A DNA stretch of 64,000 bases from Pseudomonas pergaminensis. Lineage in GTDB: Bacteria > Pseudomonadota > Gammaproteobacteria > Pseudomonadales > Pseudomonadaceae. This document shows positions 8,661 through 17,156 of this stretch, piece by piece. The DNA lies in assembly GCF_024112395.2 (NCBI RefSeq), contig NZ_CP078013.2, positions 6,294,501-6,358,500 on the forward strand, in the 5' to 3' direction. The translations under genes were made by a program, and so were the position numbers. Under the pieces are notes generated by a model. That model did no database searches, was not told where the DNA came from, and saw only the letters and a program-made list of their open reading frames with translations. Each line of letters begins with the position of its first letter. The stretch's first letter is position 1.

Positions 8661-9131
8661 TCAGCGCAATACTGGCAGGCTGGTGGTGGACTTGATCTCG
8701 GACAACGCCACGATCGAGTTGACCTCCTGAATCCCCGGCACCATCGACAGTTTTTCGAAGAAAAACCGCTCATACGCCTCGATGTCCGAGGTGACGATGC
8801 GCAGCAGAAAATCCACCGCCCCCATCAGCACATAACACTCCAATACTTCCGGAAACCCACGAATCGCGTCGGTGAACTCGGTGAAGTTGGAACGGCCGTG
8901 GGCGTTGAGTTTTACCTCGGCGAAAATCTGCGTATTGAGGCCGATCTTCTTGCGGTCCAGCAGGGTCACCTGGCCACGAATCACGCCCTCTTCCTTCAGC
9001 CGCTGGATCCGCCGCCAGCACGGGGATTGAGACAGCCCCACCTGTTCGGCGATCTGCGCGCTGGAAAGCGAGGCGTCCTCTTGCAACAGAGCCAAGATAC
9101 GGCGGTCGTAGGCGTCCAGCTCGCTGTGCAT
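8661..9131 (-). CDS. Lrp/AsnC-family transcriptional regulator
   Basis: This 156-residue regulator has an N-terminal helix-turn-helix (LSSAQIAEQVGLSQSPCWRR, residues about 22-41) preceded by the standard DAYDRRILALLQED start, and a C-terminal RAM/ACT effector domain (about 65-150). Such proteins form octamer or dimer rings and respond to amino acids. The gene is divergent from a small ACT-domain gene at 9259, and the spacer holds a symmetric site that could be its operator. It resembles general Lrp-like regulators; the target amino acid cannot be told. Confidence 0.9.
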   Translation of the reverse strand: MHSELDAYDRRILALLQEDASLSSAQIAEQVGLSQSPCWRRIQRLKEEGVIRGQVTLLDRKKIGLNTQIFAEVKLNAHGRSNFTEFTDAIRGFPEVLECYVLMGAVDFLLRIVTSDIEAYERFFFEKLSMVPGIQEVNSIVALSEIKSTTSLPVLR

Positions 9132-9150
9132 ATAAATACCTGTTAAGGCG

Positions 9151-9205
9151 CTTATCTTGAATTGAATGAGTCGATTAATCGAATAACAGGCTCATCTTAG
9201 ATAAG
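9151..9205. promoter_or_regulatory. Symmetric operator between Lrp-type regulator and ACT gene
   Basis: A perfect 12 bp palindrome, TCGATTAATCGA (9171-9182), is flanked by the inverted arms CTTATCT (9151-9157) and AGATAAG (9199-9205), with almost the same centre. It sits between the two divergent start codons. Its size and AT-rich core suit an Lrp-type binding array, probably autoregulatory. Confidence 0.5.
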
Positions 9206-9258
9206 AAATCTCCCGAGGCGAATGTAAAAATTTCTCCAGCCGATTTTGGAGAGCTCGC

Positions 9259-9597
9259 ATGCACGCCGTCGAAACCACCCACCCTGTTACCCGCGTTGAT
9301 GCGTGGGCCGTGGATAGCGCCCATTGCCAGGCGCACTACCGGATCGTCGCGGAGGCGGAGCCGGACGTGTTGTGCCGGGTACTCAACTTTTTCGCCCTGC
9401 AGTTCCTCACGCCTCAGCAAGTCACAGCGAGCCGGGAAGACGACCTGCTGCACCTCGACATCGTGATGGATGGCTTGAGCTGGCACCGCGCCCAGGTGAT
9501 CGGTGAAAAGATTCGAAACCTGATCAGCGTTTGCACGCTGGACCTGTGGTCCGCCGATTCCGTGGGGCCTGCGGCGGCGGTGGCCGTCGCCCAGTAA
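9259..9597 (+). CDS. Small ACT-domain-like protein
   Basis: This 112-residue protein has no signal peptide. The middle (residues about 25-95: HYRIVAEAEPDVLCRVLNFFA ... LLHLDIVMDGLSWHRAQVIG ... IRNLISV) shows the beta-alpha-beta-beta-alpha-beta pattern of ACT domains such as the acetolactate synthase small subunit. There is no catalytic partner beside it. The divergent Lrp-type regulator suggests an amino-acid-sensing pair, but that is inference. GGAGAGC precedes the ATG. Confidence 0.7.
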   Translation: MHAVETTHPVTRVDAWAVDSAHCQAHYRIVAEAEPDVLCRVLNFFALQFLTPQQVTASREDDLLHLDIVMDGLSWHRAQVIGEKIRNLISVCTLDLWSADSVGPAAAVAVAQ

Positions 9598-9681
9598 AAG
9601 CCTGCAATACACGCGGGGAGGTGGATAGCCAGAGCCTGGCTAGCCTGGGATCTACGCCCACTGCCTCCCAGGAAATCCACC

Positions 9682-11361
9682 ATGCCTGTCGATCAACGAT
9701 TGGAACTGCATCAGCTGTTGCCGGCTTTGGTCGAAGGGCGGCTGATCACTCCCGAAGTCGCGCAGCACTTGTCGGCATTGCCGGCCAGCAACACCGAGCA
9801 TCCCCTGGAACGCATCGCAGCCCTGGGTCCTAACCTGGAAACCCTGACCGAATGGCTTGCCCAGCAGGCCGGGCAACCTTATCTGCGCATTGATCCCTTG
9901 AAGATCGACGCGGCAGCGGTAGTGCCGCTGATGTCCCAGGCGTTTGCCCAACGCCACGCCATCCTTGCTGTGGCGGTGGACGCGCAGACCGTTACTGTCG
10001 CCAGCGCCCAGCCCTACATCAGCAGTTGGGAAGCCGGGCTGGCCCAGGTGCTCAAGCGTTCGATCAAGCGCGTGGTCGCCAACCCCCAGGATATTGCGCG
10101 TTGCATCGGTGAGTTCTACCGGTTGGCCAAGTCCGTCAGCGGTGCCGACCAAAAGGTCGCGGCGCCCGGCCATGTCGACCTGCTCAACCTCGGCGCCAGT
10201 GACCAGGAACCGGATGCCAATGACGCGCATATCGTCAATATCGTCGACTGGTTGTTGCAGTACGCTTTCGGCCAGCGCGCCAGTGATATCCACATTGAGC
10301 CGTGCCGCGAACAGGGCCGCGTGCGCTTTCGCATCGACGGTTTGCTGCATGACGTCTATCAGTTTCCGCCCCAGGTCACGATGGCGGTGGTCAGCCGCCT
10401 GAAAAGCCTGGGGCGTATGAACGTGGCGGAAAAACGCAGGCCCCAGGACGGTCGGGTCAAGACCAAAAGTCCCACGGGGGCGGAAGTGGAGTTGCGCCTT
10501 TCCACCTTGCCCACAGCGTTTGGCGAGAAACTGGTGATGCGGATTTTCGACCCGCAGGTGCTGCTCAAGGGCTTTGACCAGCTGGGTTTGTCCGTGGATG
10601 ACCAACAGCGCTGGCACACCATGACCCAGCAAACCAACGGCATCATCCTGGTCACCGGCCCGACCGGTTCCGGCAAGACCAGCACGCTCTACACCACGCT
10701 CCGACAACTGGCGACCCGCGAGATCAACCTGTGCACGGTGGAAGACCCTGTCGAGATGGTCGAGCCGGCGTTCAACCAGATGCAGGTGCAGCACAACATC
10801 GACCTGACCTTTGCCAGCGGCGTCCGCGCCCTGCTGCGCCAGGACCCGGACATCATCATGATCGGCGAGATCCGCGACCAGGAAACCGCTGAAATGGCGA
10901 TCCAGGCTGCGTTGACCGGGCACCTGGTGCTGTCGACCCTGCATACCAACGATGCTCCCAGCGCGATCAGCCGTTTGCAGGAGCTGGGCATTGCGCATTA
11001 TTTGATCAAAGCCACGTTGCTGGGCGTGATGGCGCAACGGTTGGTGCGGGTTTTGTGCCCCCACTGCAAACGGGCGCAGGGGGAGGTCCACGAAGCGGTG
11101 GGGTGCGTTGAATGTCGCAACAGCGGGTATCGGGGGCGGGCCGGCGTGTACGAAATCATGGTGTTGAACGAGGAACTCAAAACCCTGATCACGCCCGGCG
11201 CCGATGTGCAGGTGCTGCGCCAGGCCGCGGTGGCCCAAGGCATGTGCAGCCTGCGCAGGGCCGGCCTGCAAAAAGTCGAAGCGGGGCTGACCACGATGGC
11301 GGAAGTATTACGGGTGACCCCTGGGGATTCGGTAACAAATCCTTTGTTTGTTACGCGGTGA
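9682..11361 (+). CDS. GspE/PilB-family secretion ATPase (orphan)
   Basis: This 559-residue ATPase has an N-terminal MshE/GspE-type domain (about 1-150), then RASDIHIEP near 200, Walker A GPTGSGKTS (about 325-333), an Asp-box/Walker B DPDIIMIGEIRD (about 388), the His box THLVLSTLHTND-like GHLVLSTLHTND, and a zinc tetracysteine (CPHC about 459, CVEC about 475). All catalytic elements of a type II secretion or type IV pilus assembly ATPase appear intact. No pilin, inner-membrane platform or secretin gene is nearby. The same lone ATPase occurs at this locus in P. aeruginosa (PA5210), as far as I recall. Its partner machine is unknown. Confidence 0.9.
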   Translation: MPVDQRLELHQLLPALVEGRLITPEVAQHLSALPASNTEHPLERIAALGPNLETLTEWLAQQAGQPYLRIDPLKIDAAAVVPLMSQAFAQRHAILAVAVDAQTVTVASAQPYISSWEAGLAQVLKRSIKRVVANPQDIARCIGEFYRLAKSVSGADQKVAAPGHVDLLNLGASDQEPDANDAHIVNIVDWLLQYAFGQRASDIHIEPCREQGRVRFRIDGLLHDVYQFPPQVTMAVVSRLKSLGRMNVAEKRRPQDGRVKTKSPTGAEVELRLSTLPTAFGEKLVMRIFDPQVLLKGFDQLGLSVDDQQRWHTMTQQTNGIILVTGPTGSGKTSTLYTTLRQLATREINLCTVEDPVEMVEPAFNQMQVQHNIDLTFASGVRALLRQDPDIIMIGEIRDQETAEMAIQAALTGHLVLSTLHTNDAPSAISRLQELGIAHYLIKATLLGVMAQRLVRVLCPHCKRAQGEVHEAVGCVECRNSGYRGRAGVYEIMVLNEELKTLITPGADVQVLRQAAVAQGMCSLRRAGLQKVEAGLTTMAEVLRVTPGDSVTNPLFVTR

Positions 11362-11438
11362 AACCGTTCTTATCGGTGACAACACCGTTACAATCGGCCG
11401 AACGTCGTTTCACTGACACCATCAGATAGGGAATCGCT

Positions 11439-12359
11439 ATGCAGATCGGAACCGTACTGCTTCTTTTCGTGGGTTTGGCCATCGCCATCCTGTTCATGGG
11501 CTTCAAGGTCGTCCCCCAGGGTTACCAGTGGACGGTCGAGCGTTTCGGCCGCTACACCAACACCCTCAAGCCAGGCCTGAACATCATCATCCCGATCATG
11601 GATCGCATCGGCCGCAAGATCAACGTGATGGAAAGCGTGCTGGATATCCCGCCCCAGGAAGTCATCACCGCCGACAACGCCACCGTGCAGATCGACGCCG
11701 TGTGCTTCTTCCAGGTGGTCAACACTGCCCAGGCCGCCTACGAGGTCAACAACCTCGAACACGCTATCCGCAACCTGCTGCAAACCAACATCCGTACCGT
11801 GCTCGGCTCCATGGAGCTGGATGCGATGCTCAGCCAGCGTGACGGCATCAACGAAAAACTGCTTAAAACCGTGGACGAAGCCACCGCGCCATGGGGTATC
11901 AAGATCACCCGTATCGAGATCAAGGACATCAGCCCACCCGCCGACCTGATGGCCGCCATGTCCGGCCAGATGAAAGCCGAACGGATCAAGCGTGCACAAA
12001 TCCTCGAAGCCGAAGGCCTGCGCGCCTCGGCGATCCTGACCGCGGAAGGCAAGAAGCAGGCGCAGATCCTGGAGGCCGAAGGTAGCCGGCAGGCGGCGTT
12101 CCTTGAGTCCGAGGCACGCGAGCGTCAGGCCGAAGCAGAGGCCCGTGCGACACAGGTGGTGTCGGAGGCGATTGCGTCGGGCAACGTGCAAGCGGTCAAC
12201 TACTTTGTTGCGCAAAAATACATCGATGCCCTGGGCAAGCTGGCGTCAGCCAACAACAGCAAGGTCATCCTGATGCCGCTGGAGGCCAGCCAGGTGATCG
12301 GCGCGGTCGGCGGCATCGGCGAGATCGTCAAGGCAACGTTCGACAACAAGAAAGGCTGA
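11439..12359 (+). CDS. SPFH/band 7 membrane protein (QmcA/paraslipin-like)
   Basis: This 306-residue protein has one N-terminal membrane segment (residues about 4-22, [15 protein letters not shown]) followed by the SPFH domain start [15 protein letters not shown], and then a long charged coiled coil (about 190-250; repeated ILEAEG and [10 protein letters not shown]). This is the plan of QmcA/YbbK-type stomatin relatives that organise membrane microdomains and influence FtsH-class proteases. An NfeD-type gene follows after 10 bases, the usual operon partner. GGGAATCGCT precedes the ATG. Confidence 0.92.
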   Translation: MQIGTVLLLFVGLAIAILFMGFKVVPQGYQWTVERFGRYTNTLKPGLNIIIPIMDRIGRKINVMESVLDIPPQEVITADNATVQIDAVCFFQVVNTAQAAYEVNNLEHAIRNLLQTNIRTVLGSMELDAMLSQRDGINEKLLKTVDEATAPWGIKITRIEIKDISPPADLMAAMSGQMKAERIKRAQILEAEGLRASAILTAEGKKQAQILEAEGSRQAAFLESEARERQAEAEARATQVVSEAIASGNVQAVNYFVAQKYIDALGKLASANNSKVILMPLEASQVIGAVGGIGEIVKATFDNKKG

Positions 12360-12369
12360 GGCCGGCGCC

Positions 12370-12816
12370 ATGTGGGATTTCCTGCAGCATCTCTCGTTCT
12401 GGGATTGGCTGGCACTGGGCACGGTGCTGTTGATTCTTGAAGTATTCGGCGCCGGCGGCTACCTGTTGTGGATGGGTATCGCGGCGGCCGCCGTGGGTGT
12501 CATCAAGTTCCTGGTGCCCCCCCTTGGGCTGGAATGGCAGCTCCTACTGTTTGCCGTGTTGTCGATCTTGACGGCGGTGTACTGGTGGAAGCGCCAGCGC
12601 AGCAGCGCCAAGGCCAGTGATCAGCCGGGTCTCAATGAGCGCGGCTCGGAGCTGATCGGGCGCACCTTCATGGTGCACCAGGCGATTGTGGATGGCCGGG
12701 GCAAGGTAAAAGTCGGCGATGGCGTATGGATGGTGACCGGGCCTGACAGCCCCGTAGGCGCTCAAGTACGGGTGGTGGGCCAGGAAGGCGTGGTTTTAAA
12801 GGTTGAAACTGTTTAG
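12370..12816 (+). CDS. NfeD-family membrane protein (YbbK-like)
   Basis: This 148-residue protein has two or three membrane helices in the first 75 residues (WLALGTVLLILEVFGAGG, LLWMGIAAAAVGVIKF and LLLFAVLSILTAVYW) and a C-terminal OB-fold domain (about 90-148; LIGRTFMVHQAIVDGRGKV, GDGVWMVTG). It is the short NfeD form without a protease domain, which pairs with SPFH proteins. It starts 10 bases after the SPFH gene and is surely in its operon. Confidence 0.9.
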   Translation: MWDFLQHLSFWDWLALGTVLLILEVFGAGGYLLWMGIAAAAVGVIKFLVPPLGLEWQLLLFAVLSILTAVYWWKRQRSSAKASDQPGLNERGSELIGRTFMVHQAIVDGRGKVKVGDGVWMVTGPDSPVGAQVRVVGQEGVVLKVETV

Positions 12817-12885
12817 TCAGTGATGGAACTCGGTTGGGTTAACTACAATCATAAAGTACAGATAACCCACCCGGAGTCACCCATC

Positions 12886-13200
12886 ATGCGTCTCAAATAT
12901 GCTGTCGCAACCCTTGCTGTGCTTTCCCTCCCTGTCGGTTCAGCCATGGCCGACAGTTTCTGGCGCAACGTCATCTCGTCGGGCGCTACCACCGGCTCGA
13001 CGTACTTGACCTTCAAAGACCACAAGCTGGTAGTTGCCGCGCAAGACGACGCAGGCAGCTTCGTTGCCAGCGACGGCGGGATCCGTGGCCCGTACCTGGA
13101 AGCCGCGATGCAGAAAGTCCGCGCCGATAACCCTGGCCTGCAGGCCACGGACATGGAGCTGGCCAACGCCATCCTCGCGAAAAACGCAGTGACCGAATAA
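12886..13200 (+). CDS. DUF2388-type small exported protein
   Basis: This 104-residue protein has a clear signal peptide (MRLKYAVATLAVLSLPVGSAMA|DSFW). The mature part starts FWRNVISSGATTGSTYLTFKD, the pattern of the DUF2388 family common in Pseudomonas, and has no cysteine. I start at 12886 because GGAG precedes it and the signal peptide begins there; an upstream in-frame ATG at 12820 would bury the signal. Function unknown. A strong terminator follows directly. Confidence 0.8.
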   Translation: MRLKYAVATLAVLSLPVGSAMADSFWRNVISSGATTGSTYLTFKDHKLVVAAQDDAGSFVASDGGIRGPYLEAAMQKVRADNPGLQATDMELANAILAKNAVTE

Positions 13201-13212
13201 CTCGGGCTGTAT

Positions 13213-13245
13213 AAAAAATGCCGCTGTTAACAGCGGCATTTTTTT
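13213..13245 (+). terminator. Rho-independent terminator after the DUF2388 gene
   Basis: AAAAAATGCCGCTGTT and AACAGCGGCATTTTTT form a long stem ending in seven T. It lies 12 bases after the stop codon. Confidence 0.9.
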
Positions 13246-13388
13246 GTCCTCAATTCCTACGGTCATCGTCGCTGGGCACTACGCAAACATTGCTGCTTTC
13301 CCAACTGAATACAGAGAAGTCCTGTCGAGCCTCAGTCTGCGGGGCAACAAGCTAAGGGTTCCTTTTTAAATAAAGCGAATCACTGCCC

Positions 13389-14054
13389 ATGCACAAGATT
13401 GTCTACGCACTGCTGCTCTCTGCGTTTTCCACCGCCTACGCCCAGGCGGAAAGCTGGTACGGATCAGCCAAAATCAACAGCGCTCGCCAGAACCTCTCCA
13501 GTTCGTTGCTCACCAGCCCTCGCGTGACGGACAGGGTGGACGCCCCGGATAGCAGCAAAGCATTCGTCGCCTCTTTTGCCGCAGGCTACGCCTTCGACAA
13601 TGGTTGGCGTCTGGAAGGGGAATACACGATGCCGAATGACTCGACATTCAAGTCCTACTGGGCCCCCTTCAATGCCAACGTCAACAGCCTGCATGTCCAG
13701 AGCCAACGCTTGATGCTCAATGGCTATAAAGATATCCCGATCAACTCATGGTTATCGTTCTACGGTATGGCCGGGCTAGGTGTCGCTCGCATTGAAGCCG
13801 AGGGCTATCAAACCAATGAGACCCGTCGTTTCGCCAATCACCGTCAGCATAACTTCGCCTACAGCGTAGGCTTGGGGCTGGAAGCCAAGGTCAGTGAGCA
13901 AATCACGCTGGGTACTGGTTACCGTTACATCGCAATGGGCGATGTTGAAACCGGCTACAACACCTTCGCGAACCGCGTGAACGCCCGGGATGAACAACTC
14001 AAAGGCAAGCTCAAGGAGCAGAACCTGTTTCTGGAAGCGCGTTACTCCTTCTGA
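13389..14054 (+). CDS. Small outer membrane beta-barrel protein (opacity/OmpW-like)
   Basis: This 221-residue protein has a signal peptide (MHKIVYALLLSAFSTAYAQA|ESW). Alternating strands end in aromatic pairs (GYAFDNGWRLEGEYTM, LSFYGMAGLGVARIE, LGTGYRYIAMG), and the terminal Phe (LEARYSF) is the barrel assembly signal. This fits an eight-stranded OmpA/opacity-type barrel. Ligand or role is not visible. It is a single-gene unit, with a terminator in front (of the preceding gene) and another behind. Confidence 0.82.
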   Translation: MHKIVYALLLSAFSTAYAQAESWYGSAKINSARQNLSSSLLTSPRVTDRVDAPDSSKAFVASFAAGYAFDNGWRLEGEYTMPNDSTFKSYWAPFNANVNSLHVQSQRLMLNGYKDIPINSWLSFYGMAGLGVARIEAEGYQTNETRRFANHRQHNFAYSVGLGLEAKVSEQITLGTGYRYIAMGDVETGYNTFANRVNARDEQLKGKLKEQNLFLEARYSF

Positions 14055-14062
14055 ACCCGCAG

Positions 14063-14092
14063 AAAATGCCGCTGTAGAAGCGGCATTTTTTT
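14063..14092 (+). terminator. Rho-independent terminator after the barrel gene
   Basis: AAAATGCCGCT and AGCGGCATTTT pair around a GTAGA loop and continue into a T run. The stem is nearly the same as that of the terminator at 13213. Confidence 0.9.
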
Positions 14093-14211
14093 GCCCGGAC
14101 GGTGACGTTTCATTCACAGGCGACAGGCTATATTCAGTCAAGCCGTGCAACCATGCCGGTACTGATACCTCGCTTACTCATCGCCAACCTGAAACGGATG
14201 CCTTCGTCGTC

Positions 14212-15354
14212 ATGAGCCAACAGCCCTTCCTGCCGTTTTCCAAACCCACCATTGATGAAGCCACCATCTCGGCGGTCGGTGATGTATTGCGCTCGGGCTG
14301 GATCACCAGCGGGCCGAAAGTGCAGGCATTCGAGGCGCAGTTGTCGGAATACTTTGGTGGCCGGCCAGTGCGCACCTTCAACTCGGGCACCTGCACCATG
14401 GAGATTGCCTTGCGCATCGCCGGTATCGGGCCGGGTGATGAGGTCATCACCACACCAATCTCCTGGGTTGCCACGGCCAACGTGATCCTGGAAGTGGGCG
14501 CCACGCCGGTGTTCGCCGACATCGACCCGGTGACCCGCAATATCGACCTGGCCCAGGTAGAAGCGGCCATTACCCCGCGCACCAAGGCGATCATCCCGGT
14601 GTACCTGGCCGGCCTGCCGCTGGACATGCCAATGCTGTATGCACTGGCGAACAAGTACAACCTGCGCATCGTCGAAGACGCGGCCCAGGCACTGGGTTCG
14701 AGCTGGGATGGCGAACGCATTGGCGCTACCGGTGATTTCGTGTCGTTCAGCTTTCAGGCCAACAAGAACATCACCTCTTCCGAGGGCGGTTGCCTGGTCT
14801 TGAACAACGCCGAGGAAGCGCGGCTGGCGGAGAAGTATCGCCTGCAAGGCGTGACCCGCACCGGCTTCGATGGCTTGGATGTGGACGTGCTGGGCGGCAA
14901 ATTCAACATGACCGACATCGCCGCCGCCATTGGCCTGGGGCAGTTTGCGCATATCGAGCAGATCACCGCGCATCGCCAGCACCTGGCGCGGCACTATTTC
15001 AAATGCTTTGGCAGTGATTTTGAAGAGCAGTACGGCGCACAACTGCCACCAGCCGACTTCGAAAACAGCAACTGGCACCTGTTCCAACTGGTGCTACCGG
15101 AACGCCAGGACGGCCTGCCGGCCCGCGCCACCTTCATGGAGCAGATGCAGGCCCAGGGAGTCGGCATTGGCTATCACTACCCGCCGATCCACCTGCTGAG
15201 TCTTTATCGGGCACAGGGGTTCAAGGAAGGCATGTTCCCGGTCGCAGAAAAGGTGGGGCGTTTGATCGTGTCGTTGCCGATGTTCACGGCGATGACAGAG
15301 GCGGATGTGGAGCGATCGGTGGCAGCAGTGAAAGCGGTGCTGAAAGCGAACTAA
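14212..15354 (+). CDS. DegT/DnrJ/EryC1/StrS-family PLP aminotransferase
   Basis: This 380-residue enzyme begins FLPFSKPTIDEATISAV and GSGWITSGPKV-like RSGWITSGPKVQAFE, the start of the sugar-aminotransferase family. VEDAAQALGS carries the PLP Asp, and FSFQANKNITSSEGG carries the Schiff-base Lys. C-terminal YHYPPIHLL matches the ArnB/WbpE substrate-loop region. It transfers amino groups to keto-sugars, usually for surface polysaccharide or lipid A. No sugar-pathway gene is adjacent. I start at 14212; the frame stays open to 13990 but runs through the previous gene and terminator. Confidence 0.87.
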   Translation: MSQQPFLPFSKPTIDEATISAVGDVLRSGWITSGPKVQAFEAQLSEYFGGRPVRTFNSGTCTMEIALRIAGIGPGDEVITTPISWVATANVILEVGATPVFADIDPVTRNIDLAQVEAAITPRTKAIIPVYLAGLPLDMPMLYALANKYNLRIVEDAAQALGSSWDGERIGATGDFVSFSFQANKNITSSEGGCLVLNNAEEARLAEKYRLQGVTRTGFDGLDVDVLGGKFNMTDIAAAIGLGQFAHIEQITAHRQHLARHYFKCFGSDFEEQYGAQLPPADFENSNWHLFQLVLPERQDGLPARATFMEQMQAQGVGIGYHYPPIHLLSLYRAQGFKEGMFPVAEKVGRLIVSLPMFTAMTEADVERSVAAVKAVLKAN

Positions 15355-15378
15355 GCACTCACAGCTGACACAATCCAA

Positions 15379-15468
15379 TGTGGGCGCGAGCTTGCTCGCA
15401 AAAGCGGTGTATCAGAAACACATTCAGTGACTGACATTCCGCTTTCGCGCGCAAGCCCGCTCCCACAG
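15379..15468. repeat. REP inverted pair
   Basis: TGTGGGCGCGAGCTTGCTCGC faces GCGCAAGCCCGCTCCCACA across a 50-base spacer, between the convergent aminotransferase and gcvH genes. Confidence 0.85.
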
Positions 15469-15480
15469 TGGGTTTTGCGT

Positions 15481-15864
15481 TTACTCGCCGATGGCGGCTT
15501 TGTAGCCAGCAGCATCCAGCAGTTTTTCCAGATCAGCCGGGTTGCTCGGCTTGAGTTTGAAGATCCACGCGCCGTACGGGTCGGAGTTCAGCAGCTCAGG
15601 ACTACCGCTCAGCTCTTCATTGACGGCAATCACTTCGCCTGCAACCGGAGCGTAGATATCCGAGGCGGCCTTCACCGACTCAACCACACCCGCTTGGCCA
15701 GCAGCGTCGAACTGCGCGCCCACTTCGGCCAACTCAACAAACACCACATCACCCAACGCTTCCTGAGCATGGTCGGAAATACCGACGGTCACGGTGCCGT
15801 CAGCTTCCAGGCGTGCCCATTCGTGGCTTTCGGCAAAACGCAGGTCGGCAGGGATATCGCTCAT
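15481..15864 (-). CDS. gcvH: Glycine cleavage system H protein
   Basis: This 127-residue lipoyl carrier has [38 protein letters not shown] opening strands and the lipoylation site ESVKAASD (lysine about residue 64). It carries the aminomethyl group between GcvP, GcvT and Lpd. Start chosen at 15864 (MSDIPADL), where GAGGAC lies at good distance; a TTG at 15879 is the only upstream alternative. gcvT lies 53 bases upstream on the same strand. The usual third gene, gcvP, is not downstream. Confidence 0.95.
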   Translation of the reverse strand: MSDIPADLRFAESHEWARLEADGTVTVGISDHAQEALGDVVFVELAEVGAQFDAAGQAGVVESVKAASDIYAPVAGEVIAVNEELSGSPELLNSDPYGAWIFKLKPSNPADLEKLLDAAGYKAAIGE

Positions 15865-15917
15865 AGTCTGTGTCCTCAAGAAGTAATGTCAGCGGCCTTC
15901 GGCCTGCCAAAAATAGG

Positions 15918-17000
15918 TTAGATCAAGGTTTTGCCATGGCGCACGAAGGTCGGTTTGACCACTCGAACCGGGTACCACTTACCGCGGATTTCCACTTCGG
16001 CCCGATCGGCAGTTGCCGTCGGTACGCGCGCCAGGGCAATGGATTTGCTCAGCGTAGGAGAGAAACTACCACTGGTGATCTCTCCTTCGCCAATATTGGC
16101 GATACGAACCACCTGGTGAGCGCGTAGAACCCCGCGTTCTTCCAGCACCAGCCCGACCAGTTTCCACTGCACACCGGCGGCTTTTTCCGCCTCCAGCGCG
16201 GCGCGGCCGATGAAATTACGCTGCGCAGGCTCCCAGGCGATGCTCCAGGCCATGTTCGACGCCAGGGGCGAAACATCCTGGTGGATGTCCTGGCCGTAAA
16301 GGTTCATCCCAGCTTCCAGGCGCAGGGTATCGCGGGCGCCAAGGCCGATGGGTGAAATGCCCGCGCCCACCAAGTCGTTGAAAAAGCCCGGTGCCTGGTC
16401 GGCAGGCAGGACAATCTCCAGGCCGTCTTCGCCGGTGTAACCCGTGCGCGCGATGAACCAATCGCCATCGGCCTGGCCCTCAAAGGGTTTGAGCTGGTGG
16501 ATCAGGGTGCCGCGAGACTGGGTGACCAGCTCGGCAATCTTTTGCCGGGCGTGGGGGCCCTGAATGGCGAGCATGGCCAATTCAGGCCGTTCATGCAGTT
16601 GCACCTGATAGTTACCCAACTGCGCGTGCATCCAGGCCATGTCCTGGTCACGGGTGGCGGCATTGACCACCAGCCGATAGGCGGACTCGGTTCGGTAGAC
16701 AATCATGTCGTCCACCACACCGCCCTTTTCATTGAGCATGGCGCTGTACAACGCACGGCCGCAGCCATGCAGACGTTCGACATCATTGGCCAGCAGGTGC
16801 TGGAGCCATTCCTTGGCCTGGGGGCCGGTGACATCGATCACGGTCATATGAGATACATCGAACACCCCGCAGTCGCGTCGCACCTGATGGTGTTCTTCAA
16901 CTTGCGAGCCATAGTGCAGAGGCATATCCCAACCGCCAAAATCGACCATTTTCGCGCCGAGGGCGAGATGCAGGTCATACAGAGGCGTACGCTGTCCCAT
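15918..17000 (-). CDS. gcvT: Aminomethyltransferase GcvT
   Basis: This 360-residue enzyme shows the folate-binding fold motifs of GcvT: TPLYDLHLALGAKMVDFGGW at the start, GVFDVSHM near 45, LLANDVERL (catalytic Asp region) near 70, TGYTGEDGLEI near 195 and LGARDTLRLEAGMNLYG near 230. It releases ammonia and makes methylene-tetrahydrofolate from the aminomethyl-lipoyl H protein. AAGGAG precedes the ATG at 17000; the open frame extends to 17057 but without family similarity. It forms an operon with gcvH. Confidence 0.95.
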   Translation of the reverse strand: MGQRTPLYDLHLALGAKMVDFGGWDMPLHYGSQVEEHHQVRRDCGVFDVSHMTVIDVTGPQAKEWLQHLLANDVERLHGCGRALYSAMLNEKGGVVDDMIVYRTESAYRLVVNAATRDQDMAWMHAQLGNYQVQLHERPELAMLAIQGPHARQKIAELVTQSRGTLIHQLKPFEGQADGDWFIARTGYTGEDGLEIVLPADQAPGFFNDLVGAGISPIGLGARDTLRLEAGMNLYGQDIHQDVSPLASNMAWSIAWEPAQRNFIGRAALEAEKAAGVQWKLVGLVLEERGVLRAHQVVRIANIGEGEITSGSFSPTLSKSIALARVPTATADRAEVEIRGKWYPVRVVKPTFVRHGKTLI

Positions 17001-17156
17001 GGGTTTCTCCTTCCGGGCGTGGCGAAGGTGCGCAGCGTTGCCGTTCGTGCCGGACACCTTGAATTACAAGGCCTGCAGCCACGCCCAGCGACTCGATCCG
17101 AAAGACGGACCGCACCGAATGCCGCGCATTGTAGCCGCAAGCCGTAGGACTGGCAC

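Noticed and set aside
9652..11271. 539-codon minus-strand frame over the secretion ATPase gene
   Set aside because: Its length is explained by GC-rich codon bias on the real plus-strand gene; composition is His/Gln/Arg-rich nonsense.
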